Below are positions 44,980 through 53,475 of a stretch of 64,000 bases of DNA, piece after piece. Position numbers and translations under genes: made by a program. The first letter of the stretch is position 1; every line of letters begins with the position of its first letter. Below the pieces are notes generated by a model. It was not told the origin of the DNA, did not search any database, and was given only the letters and a program-made list of their open reading frames with translations. Source of the stretch: 66-474 sp040388785 (lineage in GTDB: Bacteria; Pseudomonadota; Gammaproteobacteria; Xanthomonadales; Rhodanobacteraceae); the NCBI GenBank assembly GCA_040388785.1, contig JAZKBD010000065.1:1-64000 (forward strand). The letters are read 5' to 3'.

Positions 44980-46084
44980 GCGTCGCAATTTCCGATCCGG
45001 TTGAACGGATGTTGCCGTTGCGATTGCACAACGGTCCGCCGCTGCGGCGATTGAGCGCGGCCGTGATTTCCGCGGCGATCGCGAGCGCGATTTGCGCGGG
45101 CGTTTCCGAACCTATGTCGAGTCCCGCAGGCGCATGCACTTCGCAGCCGTCCAGCGCATCACGGATGCGGGCGGCGCGCTCGGGTGAGCCCAGCGCGCCG
45201 AGGTACGCCACGGGTACGTCGCGCAAGGCCGCGAGATAAGCGATGTCCTGTTCGATGTTGTGGGTCATCGCCATCACTGAGCCGTTGGTGTCCAGCACGA
45301 GCTTCGCGCGTATTTCGTGCGGACCCGCGCATATCGTGCGTATTTCCCTTGGCAAGCCAGCCGCGCGCAGGTGTTGCGGGTCGCCGTCCACCAGCGTGAC
45401 TTGCCATCCCAGTGTCTCGGCGACCGGCAACAAGGCCAGCGCGGTGGCGCTGCAACCGATGATCGTCAGCGCGTGCGGCGGAGCCACCGGTTCGAGCAGC
45501 ACGTCGGCGATGCCGCTGGAAGAGGGCAGGCGCAAGGTTTGTGATCGCTCCGGCTGTTCGCCGACCGCTTCCAGTATGGATTGCCGCAGCAACGGATCGC
45601 CGATGGCGTCATGACTGATGCGGTCGCCATCGATCACCAGCCGGCGCGGCGTAACGACCGCGCGCTCATCGGCGAACCAGGTCGCCAGCCATGCCTTGCG
45701 GCGTTCGTCGAGGCAGCGCTGCAGTGCTTCGGCAATAGCGCCCACGTCAGCACCGCCAAGCGGTTCGATCAGCACCTCCAGCTCCCCACCGCAGCCCATT
45801 TCCATCAACAGGTCGAGACCGGATTCGGCGTTGTAGTTCACCAGCCGCGGTTGCCGGGTAGCGATTACCTCCAGCGCACGCTGCACGATGTCGCGCTGCG
45901 GGCAGCCGCCGGAAAGTTCGCATACCACTTCACCATTGCTGCGTACCAGCATGTGCGTGCCGGCATGGCGAAAGGTCGAGCCACGGGTGCGGGTGATCGT
46001 CGCCAGGGCCGCGCGTTGGTCGACATTGCGATGCAGATCGCGCAGTGTTGCAAGCAACAGGCGAAGTTCTTTTCCCGAGTTCAT
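44966..46084 (-). CDS. XdhC/PaoD-family molybdenum cofactor insertion protein
   Basis: A 372 aa protein with the XdhC/CoxI N-terminal domain (RAALATITRTRGSTFRHAGTHMLV, CELSGGCPQRDIVQRAL) and a C-terminal Rossmann domain (LTIIGCSATALALLPVAETLGWQVTLVDGDP, AMTHNIEQDIAYLAALRDVPVAYLGALGS). XdhC-like proteins bind the cofactor, support its sulfuration and deliver it to the apoenzyme. Gene order paoABC-paoD-mocA fits a dedicated maturation set. Confidence 0.88.
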   Translation of the reverse strand: MNSGKELRLLLATLRDLHRNVDQRAALATITRTRGSTFRHAGTHMLVRSNGEVVCELSGGCPQRDIVQRALEVIATRQPRLVNYNAESGLDLLMEMGCGGELEVLIEPLGGADVGAIAEALQRCLDERRKAWLATWFADERAVVTPRRLVIDGDRISHDAIGDPLLRQSILEAVGEQPERSQTLRLPSSSGIADVLLEPVAPPHALTIIGCSATALALLPVAETLGWQVTLVDGDPQHLRAAGLPREIRTICAGPHEIRAKLVLDTNGSVMAMTHNIEQDIAYLAALRDVPVAYLGALGSPERAARIRDALDGCEVHAPAGLDIGSETPAQIALAIAAEITAALNRRSGGPLCNRNGNIRSTGSEIATHAIQ

Positions 46085-46098
46085 GACCAATATGGTGT

Positions 46099-46192
46099 CG
46101 TCATTCCGGACGACGCGAAGCGGCGATCCGGAATCCAGTGACTTTGCTTTACAAGAGATAAACACTGGATTCCCGCTTTCGCGGGAATGACG
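46099..46192. repeat. Extragenic palindrome, family 3
   Basis: Perfect 9-base ends (CGTCATTCC / GGAATGACG) flank inner inverted copies CCAGTG / CACTGG. The right part, ATTCCCGCTTTCGCGGGAAT, is a tight dRS3-like stem. Related to the element at 4123-4245. It separates paoC from xdhC. Confidence 0.78.
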
Positions 46193-46202
46193 AAAATATC
46201 TT

Positions 46203-48482
46203 TCATGCCACCTTCGACGCCAACAGATCCTCGATGTGGATCGGCAGATCGCGCACGCGCACGCCGGTGGCGTGATGCACGGCGTTCGCGATGGCTGCGG
46301 CCACGCCGGCCAGTCCGATTTCGCCGATGCCGCGCGCGCCCATTTCATTGAGGTGGGTGTCGGGATAATCGAGGAAGATCACTTCCATCGGCGGTGCGTC
46401 CGCATGCGTGGTCATGACGTAGTCGGCAAGATTGCTGTTGATCGGCATGCCATTGCGCGGGTCGTAGCGGGTTTCCTCGAACAGCGCCATGCCGATGCCC
46501 ATCGCGACCGCGCCTTCGATCTGGTTGGCGCCGGTGAGCGGATTGATGATGCGCCCGCCGTCGATCACGGTGAGCGTGCGGCTGACGCGCAGGCGCGCGA
46601 TCTCCGGCTGCCAGCCGACTTCCACGAAATGCGCGCCGAAGGAATGCATCGAGAACTTCGGATTCTTCTGGCCGAAGGTACCTTCCGACTTGCCGCGCCC
46701 CTCGACGTGGCCGCGCCGCGCCGCGGCCAGCACTTCTTCGAAGGAACGGCCGGTCTCGGGCGACTGGCCCTTGCGGTGCACGCGCCCGTCGTGGAAATCG
46801 AGTTTTCCCACCGGCGCTTTTTCGAAGTGGCTGTCGCCTTCGCTGGCCGCGGCCAACAGTTGCTTGATCGCTTCGCGCGCGGCCTGCGCCACCGCGGGCA
46901 CCAGCGAACCGGTCGCCATCGAGCCGCCCGAAATCGGTCCGGGCGGCAGGCTGCTGTCGCCGATCACCACCTTTATTTTCGATATGTCCACGCCGGTCAA
47001 CTGCGAGGCCATTTGCGCCAGCACGGTATAGGTGCCGGTGCCGATGTCCTGGGTGCCGCTGGCCACGCGCAGCGTGCCATTGGCATTGAACATCACGCTA
47101 ACCTGCGACGGCCAGCGCGCGGCCATCCACGTGCACGCCGCCATGCCCCAGCCCAGAATCCTGTCGCCGTCGCGCATCGAGCCGATCGCTGGATTGCGGT
47201 GAGACCAGCCGAATTTTTCGGCGCCGGTGGTCAGGCACTCCTTCAGGTGGCGCGAGGAGAACGGGATGTTCTTGCTCTCGTCGGTGAGCGTGTCGTTCCT
47301 GAGGCGCAGCTCGACTGGATCCATCTTCAGCGCTACGGCCAGTTCGTCCATGCCCGATTCCAAGGCATGCAGGCCCGGTACCGCGCCGGGTCCGCGCATC
47401 GAAGTGGGGACGCCGACGTTGCGGGTCGCGTGCGCTTCGGTGACGCGCAAGTTGGGCGTCGAATACAGGAAGCCCGAGGACTCGCCGCAATCCTCCTCGT
47501 AGTCGCACTCGAGCGCGCGGGAATAGATGTAATCGTGCCGCAACGACACCAGCTTGCCGTCACGGTCGGCGCCGAGGCGGATGCGCTGCCGCGTATGCGG
47601 ACGATGGCCGGTGGACTCGAAATCCGTCTTCCGCGTCACCACCAGCTTGACCGGCTTGCGCAGGTCGCGCGCCGCCGTGGCGGCCAGCGGCGATTGCGGC
47701 CACGGCCACAGCTTGCCGCCGAAGCCGGTGCCGAGAAATTCGGTGACGACGCGGACGTTTTCCTTCGGCACGCCCAGCATCTCCGCCAGCACGCCGTGGA
47801 AATTCGTCACCGCCTGCGTGGTTTCGTACAAGGTGTAATGGGTGCCATCGAAGGTCGCGACGCTGGCGTGCAACTCGATCGACGAGTGCGTCTCGATCGG
47901 TGTGTTGTAGACGTGGTCGATCTTCACCGGCGCGGAGGCGAACGCCGCGTCGGGATCGCCACGCTCGGTTTCGACCTTGGACAGTGCGACGTTCCACTCG
48001 TCGGGATTGCCGTGCCTGGTTTCGGCTTTGGGTGAGCCGTCGGGCTGGAGCACGGTCGAGACATCGGGCTTCTTCGCGTCGTAGCTGGCCTTGACCTTGC
48101 GCGCGGCCGCGGTCGCGTGCTCGAAGGTGTCGGCCACCACCAGCGCGATGTACTGGCCGTAGTAGCGGATCGTGTCGTCCTCGAACGGCGGGCGGCGTTC
48201 ATCCACCAGCACCTTGGCCGACGAAGGCACGCGGTAAAGCTTGCCGAGGTTCTGCCGTGTGTACACCTTGCGCACGCCCGGCATCGCTTCGGCGGCTTGC
48301 GTGTCGATCGACTTCACGGTGCCGCTGGCGATGGTGGCGCCGACCGGCACGGCGTACAGCATGTCCGCAAAGTGGTAATCCGAGGTGTAGCACGCAGCGC
48401 CGCTGACCTTCAGCGGACCGTCCACGCGAATGGTTGCGCGGCCGACCGGTTGCGTTGTTGCGGAAGGGGCATTGGGGGACAT
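46203..48482 (-). CDS. Xanthine-oxidase family molybdenum subunit (PaoC-like)
   Basis: A 759 aa catalytic subunit. It has the two-part aldehyde oxidase/xanthine dehydrogenase molybdopterin-binding domains: KVSGAACYTSDYHFADMLYA at the N-terminus, GTGFGGKLWPW, MRGPGAVPGLHALE and QDIGTGTYTVLAQ. The catalytic glutamate lies in GARGIGEIGLAG near the C-terminus. Size and operon order match periplasmic aldehyde oxidoreductase PaoC (YagR). GGAG lies six bases before the ATG. The substrate is probably an aromatic aldehyde or heterocycle; not determinable. Confidence 0.9.
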   Translation of the reverse strand: MSPNAPSATTQPVGRATIRVDGPLKVSGAACYTSDYHFADMLYAVPVGATIASGTVKSIDTQAAEAMPGVRKVYTRQNLGKLYRVPSSAKVLVDERRPPFEDDTIRYYGQYIALVVADTFEHATAAARKVKASYDAKKPDVSTVLQPDGSPKAETRHGNPDEWNVALSKVETERGDPDAAFASAPVKIDHVYNTPIETHSSIELHASVATFDGTHYTLYETTQAVTNFHGVLAEMLGVPKENVRVVTEFLGTGFGGKLWPWPQSPLAATAARDLRKPVKLVVTRKTDFESTGHRPHTRQRIRLGADRDGKLVSLRHDYIYSRALECDYEEDCGESSGFLYSTPNLRVTEAHATRNVGVPTSMRGPGAVPGLHALESGMDELAVALKMDPVELRLRNDTLTDESKNIPFSSRHLKECLTTGAEKFGWSHRNPAIGSMRDGDRILGWGMAACTWMAARWPSQVSVMFNANGTLRVASGTQDIGTGTYTVLAQMASQLTGVDISKIKVVIGDSSLPPGPISGGSMATGSLVPAVAQAAREAIKQLLAAASEGDSHFEKAPVGKLDFHDGRVHRKGQSPETGRSFEEVLAAARRGHVEGRGKSEGTFGQKNPKFSMHSFGAHFVEVGWQPEIARLRVSRTLTVIDGGRIINPLTGANQIEGAVAMGIGMALFEETRYDPRNGMPINSNLADYVMTTHADAPPMEVIFLDYPDTHLNEMGARGIGEIGLAGVAAAIANAVHHATGVRVRDLPIHIEDLLASKVA

Positions 48483-48493
48483 GCGTGGCTCCT

Positions 48494-49495
48494 TCAGGCG
48501 TTTGCGACGGTGGTGAGCGCGCTGATCACGCAGCGCTTCGCCAGTTCGATCTTGAAGCTGTTCTGGCTCTGCGGTTTCGCGTCGCGCATTGCGGCGTCGG
48601 CCGCCGCAGCGAAGGTTGCACGATTCGCGGATTTTCCGATCAACGCCTGTTCCGCTTCCGGCGAACGCCATGGCTTGGTGCCGACGCCGCCCAGCGCCAC
48701 CCGCGCGTAGCGGATCGTTCCGCCGTCGCTGGCGACCAAGACCGCAGCCGACGCCAGCGCGAATTCATACGACGCGCGATCGCGCAGCTTCAGGTAGTGC
48801 GAGCGCGCGCCCGGTTGCGGTGGCGGCAGCAGCACGTGGGTGATCAGGTCGCCCGGTTGCATCACCGTTTCGTGTTGCGGGGTGTCGCCCGGCAGCAGGA
48901 AGAATTCGCCGATCGGCACCTTGCGCTCGCCTTTCGCTCCGCGGATCACGATGGTAGCCTGCAACGCGGTCAGTGCCACGTTCATGTCGGAAGGATTGCT
49001 GGCGATGCAGTGCCCGCTGGTGCCGAGCACCGCCAGGTTGCGGTTGTAGCCGTCGATGGCCGAGCAGCCGCTGCCGGGTTCGCGCTTGTTGCAGGGCGTG
49101 GCGGTATCGCGGAAATACACGCAGCGCGTGCGCTGCAACAGATTGCCGCCGGTGGTCGCCATGTTGCGCAACTGGCCCGACGCGCCAGCCAGCAACGCCT
49201 GCGACAACACCGGGTAATCGCGTTGCACGTCCGCATGGTTGGCCAGATCGGAATTGCGCACCAGAGCGCCGATCTTCAAACCGCCGTCGGGCGTGCGCTC
49301 GACCTCGGCCAGCGGAAGGTGATTGATGTCGACGACGCGCGAGGGCATTTCGACATCGAGTTTCATCAGGTCGATCAGCGTGGTGCCGCCGGCCACGAAG
49401 CGAACCTCGGCACCTTGCTGCGCGGTGGATGCCGCGGCGGCCACCTTGATGGCCTGGGCGGGATCGGTGGCGCGCGAAAAAGCGAACGGTTCCAT
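48494..49495 (-). CDS. FAD-binding subunit of molybdenum hydroxylase (PaoB-like)
   Basis: A 333 aa subunit with the FAD motif VRFVAGGTTLIDLMK near residue 35 and ASGQLRNMATTGGNLLQRTRC in the middle. The cysteines in RCVYFRDTATPCNK and REPGSGCSAI match the extra 4Fe-4S cluster described in the PaoB-type FAD subunit. A CO_deh_flav C-terminal domain completes it. It starts 9 bases after paoA and ends 11 bases before paoC. Confidence 0.9.
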   Translation of the reverse strand: MEPFAFSRATDPAQAIKVAAAASTAQQGAEVRFVAGGTTLIDLMKLDVEMPSRVVDINHLPLAEVERTPDGGLKIGALVRNSDLANHADVQRDYPVLSQALLAGASGQLRNMATTGGNLLQRTRCVYFRDTATPCNKREPGSGCSAIDGYNRNLAVLGTSGHCIASNPSDMNVALTALQATIVIRGAKGERKVPIGEFFLLPGDTPQHETVMQPGDLITHVLLPPPQPGARSHYLKLRDRASYEFALASAAVLVASDGGTIRYARVALGGVGTKPWRSPEAEQALIGKSANRATFAAAADAAMRDAKPQSQNSFKIELAKRCVISALTTVANA

Positions 49496-49504
49496 GGGAA
49501 ATCC

Positions 49505-50158
49505 TCAGGCTTTGCGCACCTGCCTGATCGCGGCCAGGATGTTCTTGTACGCGCCGCAGCGACAGATGTTGCCGCTCATTGCTTCCTTGATCTCGGCGTC
49601 GCCGTTGCCCCACGGTTCCTTCAGGATCGCCACGGCGGACATGATCTGGCCGGAGGTGCAGTAGCCGCACTGATAGCCATCGTGTTCCAAAAAGGCCCGT
49701 TGCATCGGATGCAGGTGATCGGGTGAACCCAAGCCCTCGATCGTGGTGACTTCGTCGCCTTCGTGCATCGCCAGAAGGCTGAGGCACGCATTCACGCGCC
49801 GCCCGTTGACGTGCACCGTGCAGGCGCCGCACTGACCATGATCGCAACCCTTCTTGGTGCCGGTGAGTTGCAGGTGTTCGCGCAGCGCATCGAGCAGGGT
49901 GGTGCGCGGGTCGGCGTACACGCTCTGCTTGCGGCCATTGATCGTGAGCGTGGTGGTGATGCATTGGTCGGATGGGCCGCTTGCATCCGCGCCGGCCGCG
50001 GTCGCCGCGAACGCACCCGCTTGCGCGGCCAACGGCAAACCCACGCCCGACGCGACGCTCGTCACCCCGAGCGCTTTCAGGAACGAGCGCCGGCTGAGTG
50101 CCGGCAGGCCAGCGCTGCTCGACGGGTCGCGCTGTTCGTCGTGGTTCTTCGCGGACAT
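49505..50158 (-). CDS. Tat-exported 2Fe-2S subunit of molybdenum hydroxylase (PaoA-like)
   Basis: A 217 aa electron-transfer subunit. A twin-arginine signal (SRRSFLKALG) places the assembled heterotrimer in the periplasm. The plant-type 2Fe-2S site is CDHGQCGACTVHVNGRRVNAC; the second, helical 2Fe-2S site is CGYCTSG ... CRCGAY. It is the first gene of the paoABC-xdhC-mocA operon; GGAGG is six bases upstream of the ATG. The 293 bases before it contain no gene; they hold both divergent promoters. Confidence 0.93.
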   Translation of the reverse strand: MSAKNHDEQRDPSSSAGLPALSRRSFLKALGVTSVASGVGLPLAAQAGAFAATAAGADASGPSDQCITTTLTINGRKQSVYADPRTTLLDALREHLQLTGTKKGCDHGQCGACTVHVNGRRVNACLSLLAMHEGDEVTTIEGLGSPDHLHPMQRAFLEHDGYQCGYCTSGQIMSAVAILKEPWGNGDAEIKEAMSGNICRCGAYKNILAAIRQVRKA

Positions 50159-50451
50159 GCTGGACCTCCGGAAGTTGCGACTGTCCGATAGTCGGCGACA
50201 AGACAGCGTGAAGGCGCGTCGGACATCGAACACGGCGCGCATTGTCACTCACGCGCGTGCGCGGGATTGATGAGTCGGTTTGTGGAGCCATGCAGGATTT
50301 CGCAGCAATCGCGTATCGTTTTCTGCGCTAGGTTGGCGTGTGTGCTCCATCCATTGGATGTGGCGAACGCTTCCCGAACGGGATGGGTTGCCATCCGTTC
50401 CCACTGAGCCTGTCGGAGCGCGCCCAGCAGATCGCCATTGAGGAAAGAGCA

Positions 50452-51327
50452 ATGCAAACGGTGACTTTGAACAACGATCTACGGATGCCAATGCTCGGTT
50501 TCGGCGTTTTCCAGACACCGCCCGATGTCACAACTGCCGCAGTGCAGGAGGCTTTGCATGTGGGCTATCGCCTCATCGATACGGCTGCCTCTTATGGCAA
50601 CGAGCGCGAGGTTGGCCAAGGCATCCGCAGCTCGGGCATCGGCCGCGACGAAGTGTTCATTGAGACCAAGGTGTGGATCAGCGACTACGGCTACGACGCC
50701 ACGCAGCATGCTTTCGACAAAAGCGCAGGCAAGCTGGGTGTTGAGCGCATCGACCTGCTGCTCCTGCATCAACCGCTGACGAGCCGCTTCGACCTCACGC
50801 TAGCTGCCTGGCGGGCACTTGAGAAACTGCTCGCCGACGGCAAGGTGCGTGCGATCGGCGTCAGCAATTTCATACCGGAGATGCTGGATCGACTGCTGGC
50901 GGAAGCGTTGGTGGTACCCGCAGTGAACCAGATCGAGGTCCATCCGTACTTCCAGCAGAAGCCACTGCAAAGCCTTCACGCCCGACTCGGCATTCTGACT
51001 CAGGCGTGGTCGCCCATCGGCGGGATCACGTCATACCGGGGAGGCAGGAAGAGCACGTTCGACGACCCCACGCTGCTGCAGATCGCGCATGAGCACGGCA
51101 AGTCGGCGGCGCAAGTCATGCTGCGCTGGCACCTGCAAGAGGGTCGTTCGGCCATCCCGAAATCGACCAGGCCCGCGCGCATTGCCGAGAACTTCGACTT
51201 TTTCGATTTCGAACTCACCAGTCAGCAGCTTGCCGCGATCGATACGCTCGATACAGGCGTACGCGGCGGTCCAGAGCCCGATAGCGTGACGCTCGAGAAT
51301 TACGGCAGGTCGATACCCGAAGCGTGA
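50452..51327 (+). CDS. Aldo/keto reductase
   Basis: A 291 aa NADPH-dependent TIM-barrel reductase. The catalytic tetrad is visible as Asp and Tyr in RLIDTAASYGNE, Lys in ETKVW and His in LLLLHQP. C-terminal SAIPKSTRPARIAENFDFFDFEL binds the cofactor phosphate. It resembles the 2,5-diketo-gluconate reductase/prostaglandin F synthase branch. It heads a three-gene cassette with a cupin and a carboxymuconolactone decarboxylase-like gene. Confidence 0.92.
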   Translation: MQTVTLNNDLRMPMLGFGVFQTPPDVTTAAVQEALHVGYRLIDTAASYGNEREVGQGIRSSGIGRDEVFIETKVWISDYGYDATQHAFDKSAGKLGVERIDLLLLHQPLTSRFDLTLAAWRALEKLLADGKVRAIGVSNFIPEMLDRLLAEALVVPAVNQIEVHPYFQQKPLQSLHARLGILTQAWSPIGGITSYRGGRKSTFDDPTLLQIAHEHGKSAAQVMLRWHLQEGRSAIPKSTRPARIAENFDFFDFELTSQQLAAIDTLDTGVRGGPEPDSVTLENYGRSIPEA

Positions 51328-51378
51328 TGCGCAAGCAAGGCGCCCGATACGGCATTCCATCTGAAACAGGACACAATC

Positions 51379-51780
51379 ATGAGCACCATCCAACGCAATG
51401 GATCGCAAGCTTCCAGCAAGGGACCGGCGGAATATTTCACCAGCAGCGTGCGGATCGATCCGCTGTTCCAGTCGCCGGGCCCTGCACCTGTCAGCGGGGC
51501 GTGCGTCACCTTCGAACCCGGCGCACGCTCGGCGTGGCATACGCATCCCTGCGGGCAAACAACCCTGATCGTCACGGCGGGCCTCGGCTGGACGCAATGC
51601 GAGGGCGAACCGAAGCAGGAAATCCGTCCCGGCGACGTCGTCACCTGTCCGCCCGGCAGGAAACACTGGCGCGGTGCGACCGACAAGACCGCAATGACGC
51701 ACATCGCAATCCAGGAATCCAGGGACGGCAAGGCCGTCGAGTGGCTGGAAAAAGTCACGGATGCGCAGTACCTGGGCTGA
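51379..51780 (+). CDS. Cupin-domain protein
   Basis: A 133 aa single-domain cupin. Motif 1 is AWHTHPCGQTTLIVTAG (metal His pair) and motif 2 GDVVTCPPGRKHWRGA. The pattern resembles the small manganese cupins often paired with carboxymuconolactone decarboxylase-like proteins. Its reaction is unknown. It lies between the AKR and CMD-like genes in the same orientation. Confidence 0.88.
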   Translation: MSTIQRNGSQASSKGPAEYFTSSVRIDPLFQSPGPAPVSGACVTFEPGARSAWHTHPCGQTTLIVTAGLGWTQCEGEPKQEIRPGDVVTCPPGRKHWRGATDKTAMTHIAIQESRDGKAVEWLEKVTDAQYLG

Positions 51781-51809
51781 CCTTCACGCGAGGCAAAAGG
51801 AGACCATCC

Positions 51810-52148
51810 ATGGCCGATGAACCCGCTGTTCCACGCAAGAATCCTTTCGCCGACATTGCGCCTGCGCTTGCCGGTTATACCGATGGTGTGTTGTTCGGCG
51901 ACGTATGGAACCGCACCGAACTTTCGCCGCGCGACCGCAGCCTCGTAACCGTGGCCTGTCTCGTTTCGCTGTACCGCACCAACGAAATGCCATTCCATTT
52001 CAAGCGTGCGCTGGACAATGGCCTGACGCGCGACGAACTGATCGAGGCGATCACGCATCTTGCGTTCTACGCCGGCTGGCCGGTCGCGAGCACGGCACTG
52101 GGGATCGCAAGGCAGGTGTTCGAGGAAACCGGGGAATCCGGAAGGTAA
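51810..52148 (+). CDS. Carboxymuconolactone decarboxylase-like protein
   Basis: A 112 aa helical protein of the CMD/AhpD superfamily: ELSPRDRSLVTVACLVSLYRTNEMPFHFKRALDNGLTRDELIEAITHLAFYAGWP. The CxxC thiol pair of AhpD is absent, so it is more like the CMD branch. It ends the AKR-cupin-CMD cassette, which recurs in many proteobacteria and is thought to act in redox or detoxification. GGAGA precedes the ATG. Confidence 0.88.
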   Translation: MADEPAVPRKNPFADIAPALAGYTDGVLFGDVWNRTELSPRDRSLVTVACLVSLYRTNEMPFHFKRALDNGLTRDELIEAITHLAFYAGWPVASTALGIARQVFEETGESGR

Positions 52149-52208
52149 CTCGTCATGCGGACGCCCGGACCAGCGTTTGTCCTCGCGTCCATGGGTGAAT
52201 CCGCGCCG

Positions 52209-53390
52209 TTACCCCAGCCGTTCTCCCGAAGGGAGCGGGGTTGATTGTTCCAGCAGCAACGCCAAGAACGGCGGCGCGATGATGGACGTCAGCAGCGACA
52301 TCGCGATGATCACCGCGTAAAGCAAATCGCCGAATACGCCGGCAGACAAGCCCAGCGCCGCGACCACGATGCCGACTTCGCCGCGCGGAATCATGCCGAC
52401 GCCGACGATCAGCGCGCTGCGCGGGCCCAGCCGCAACGCGCCCAGCCAGCCGCCGACGAGCTTGGTGACGAGTGCCAGCACCGTCGCGACCAGCAGCAGC
52501 CACAGCGCTTCGCCGCTGGCGAGTTTCGCAAGATCCACCTTCGCGCCGGTCAGGACGAAGAAGAACGGCGTGAGCAAGGCCAGCAGCGGTTGCATCTGTT
52601 CTTCCAGTTGCACGCGTTGCCGCGTTTCCGATGCAATCATGCCCGCAAGGAATGCGCCGATGATCGCGGCCAGGCCGAAGCGTGTCGCCACCCACGCGAG
52701 TCCGAGGCACAGCACCAGCACGACCAGCAACGGCGACAGCGGATTGCGCGAGCGTTCCAGCCATTTCGAACCGCGCCGCATCATCAGCGTGCCCAGCCAG
52801 CCCACCACCAGCACGAAGCCCAGCGCTTCGCCGGCGACCGCGAGCAGGCTGCCGACGCGTAGCGAGCCGCCGGCCTGGATCGCCACCACCACGCCCAGCA
52901 GCAGCATTGCCAGGATGTCGTCGATCACCGCCGCGCCGAGGATCACGCGACTCTCGGTGCGGCGCAGGGCGCCGAGTTGCTTCAGCACGGCAGCGGTGAT
53001 GCCCGCGGATGTCGCCACGAACGCCGCGGCCACGAACAACGAACGCGGCCAGTCGGGACCGATGGAATGCGCCCAGAACGTGCCGCACACGAACGGAATG
53101 ATCACGCCGATCACGCCGACGGCGAACGCGCTGCCGCCCACGCGCTTCACGTCCTCGATCCGCGTTTCCAGCCCGACCGAAAACAATAGCAACACCACGC
53201 CGATTTCGGAAAGCACCTCCAGCGGTTCGCTGGGCGTGATCCAGCCGAACAGCGAAGGCCCGATGACGCAGCCGATGACGATCTGTCCGACCACGTCCGG
53301 CAGGCGAACCCAGCGCGCCGCGATGCTGCCGGCCTGCGCGGCAGCGAAGATGATGAAGACCTCCAGCAGGATCGCGGTGGTATCGGCCAT
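52209..53390 (-). CDS. CPA2-family cation:proton antiporter
   Basis: A 393 aa membrane protein with about 12 helices and the Na_H_Exchanger fold: LPDVVGQIVIGCVIGPSLFG, SEIGVVLLLFSVGLETRIED, AAVIDDILAMLLLGVVVA (the Asp pair of the ion site), and GMIPRGEVGIVVAALGL. No TrkA domains follow, so it is a short form related to KefB/NapA antiporters. Its last codons (LPSGERLG) are provided by a palindromic repeat at 52212-52243, suggesting the repeat replaced the original end. Confidence 0.88.
   Translation of the reverse strand: MADTTAILLEVFIIFAAAQAGSIAARWVRLPDVVGQIVIGCVIGPSLFGWITPSEPLEVLSEIGVVLLLFSVGLETRIEDVKRVGGSAFAVGVIGVIIPFVCGTFWAHSIGPDWPRSLFVAAAFVATSAGITAAVLKQLGALRRTESRVILGAAVIDDILAMLLLGVVVAIQAGGSLRVGSLLAVAGEALGFVLVVGWLGTLMMRRGSKWLERSRNPLSPLLVVLVLCLGLAWVATRFGLAAIIGAFLAGMIASETRQRVQLEEQMQPLLALLTPFFFVLTGAKVDLAKLASGEALWLLLVATVLALVTKLVGGWLGALRLGPRSALIVGVGMIPRGEVGIVVAALGLSAGVFGDLLYAVIIAMSLLTSIIAPPFLALLLEQSTPLPSGERLG
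52212..52243. repeat. CCCTCTCCC-family palindrome, degenerate copy inside an ORF end
   Basis: Arms CCGTTCTCCC and GGGAGCGGGG around GAA. It supplies the final codons and stop context of the antiporter gene. Confidence 0.6.
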
Positions 53391-53431
53391 CGCGCGATGC
53401 TACATGACGACCCGAGCGGGCGCGCTGTTCT

Positions 53432-53470
53432 CCCTCTCCCCCAAACAGTCCATCGTTCGGGGGAGAGGGC
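53432..53470. repeat. CCCTCTCCC-family palindrome
   Basis: CCCTCTCCCCCAAAC and GTTCGGGGGAGAGGG form a long stem between the antiporter and MFS genes. Confidence 0.75.
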
Positions 53471-53475
53471 TTGAA

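Noticed and set aside
50249..50531. Small minus-strand frames between paoA and the aldo/keto reductase
   Set aside because: Overlapping alternatives with no domain or ribosome site; the stretch is more likely the divergent promoter region.
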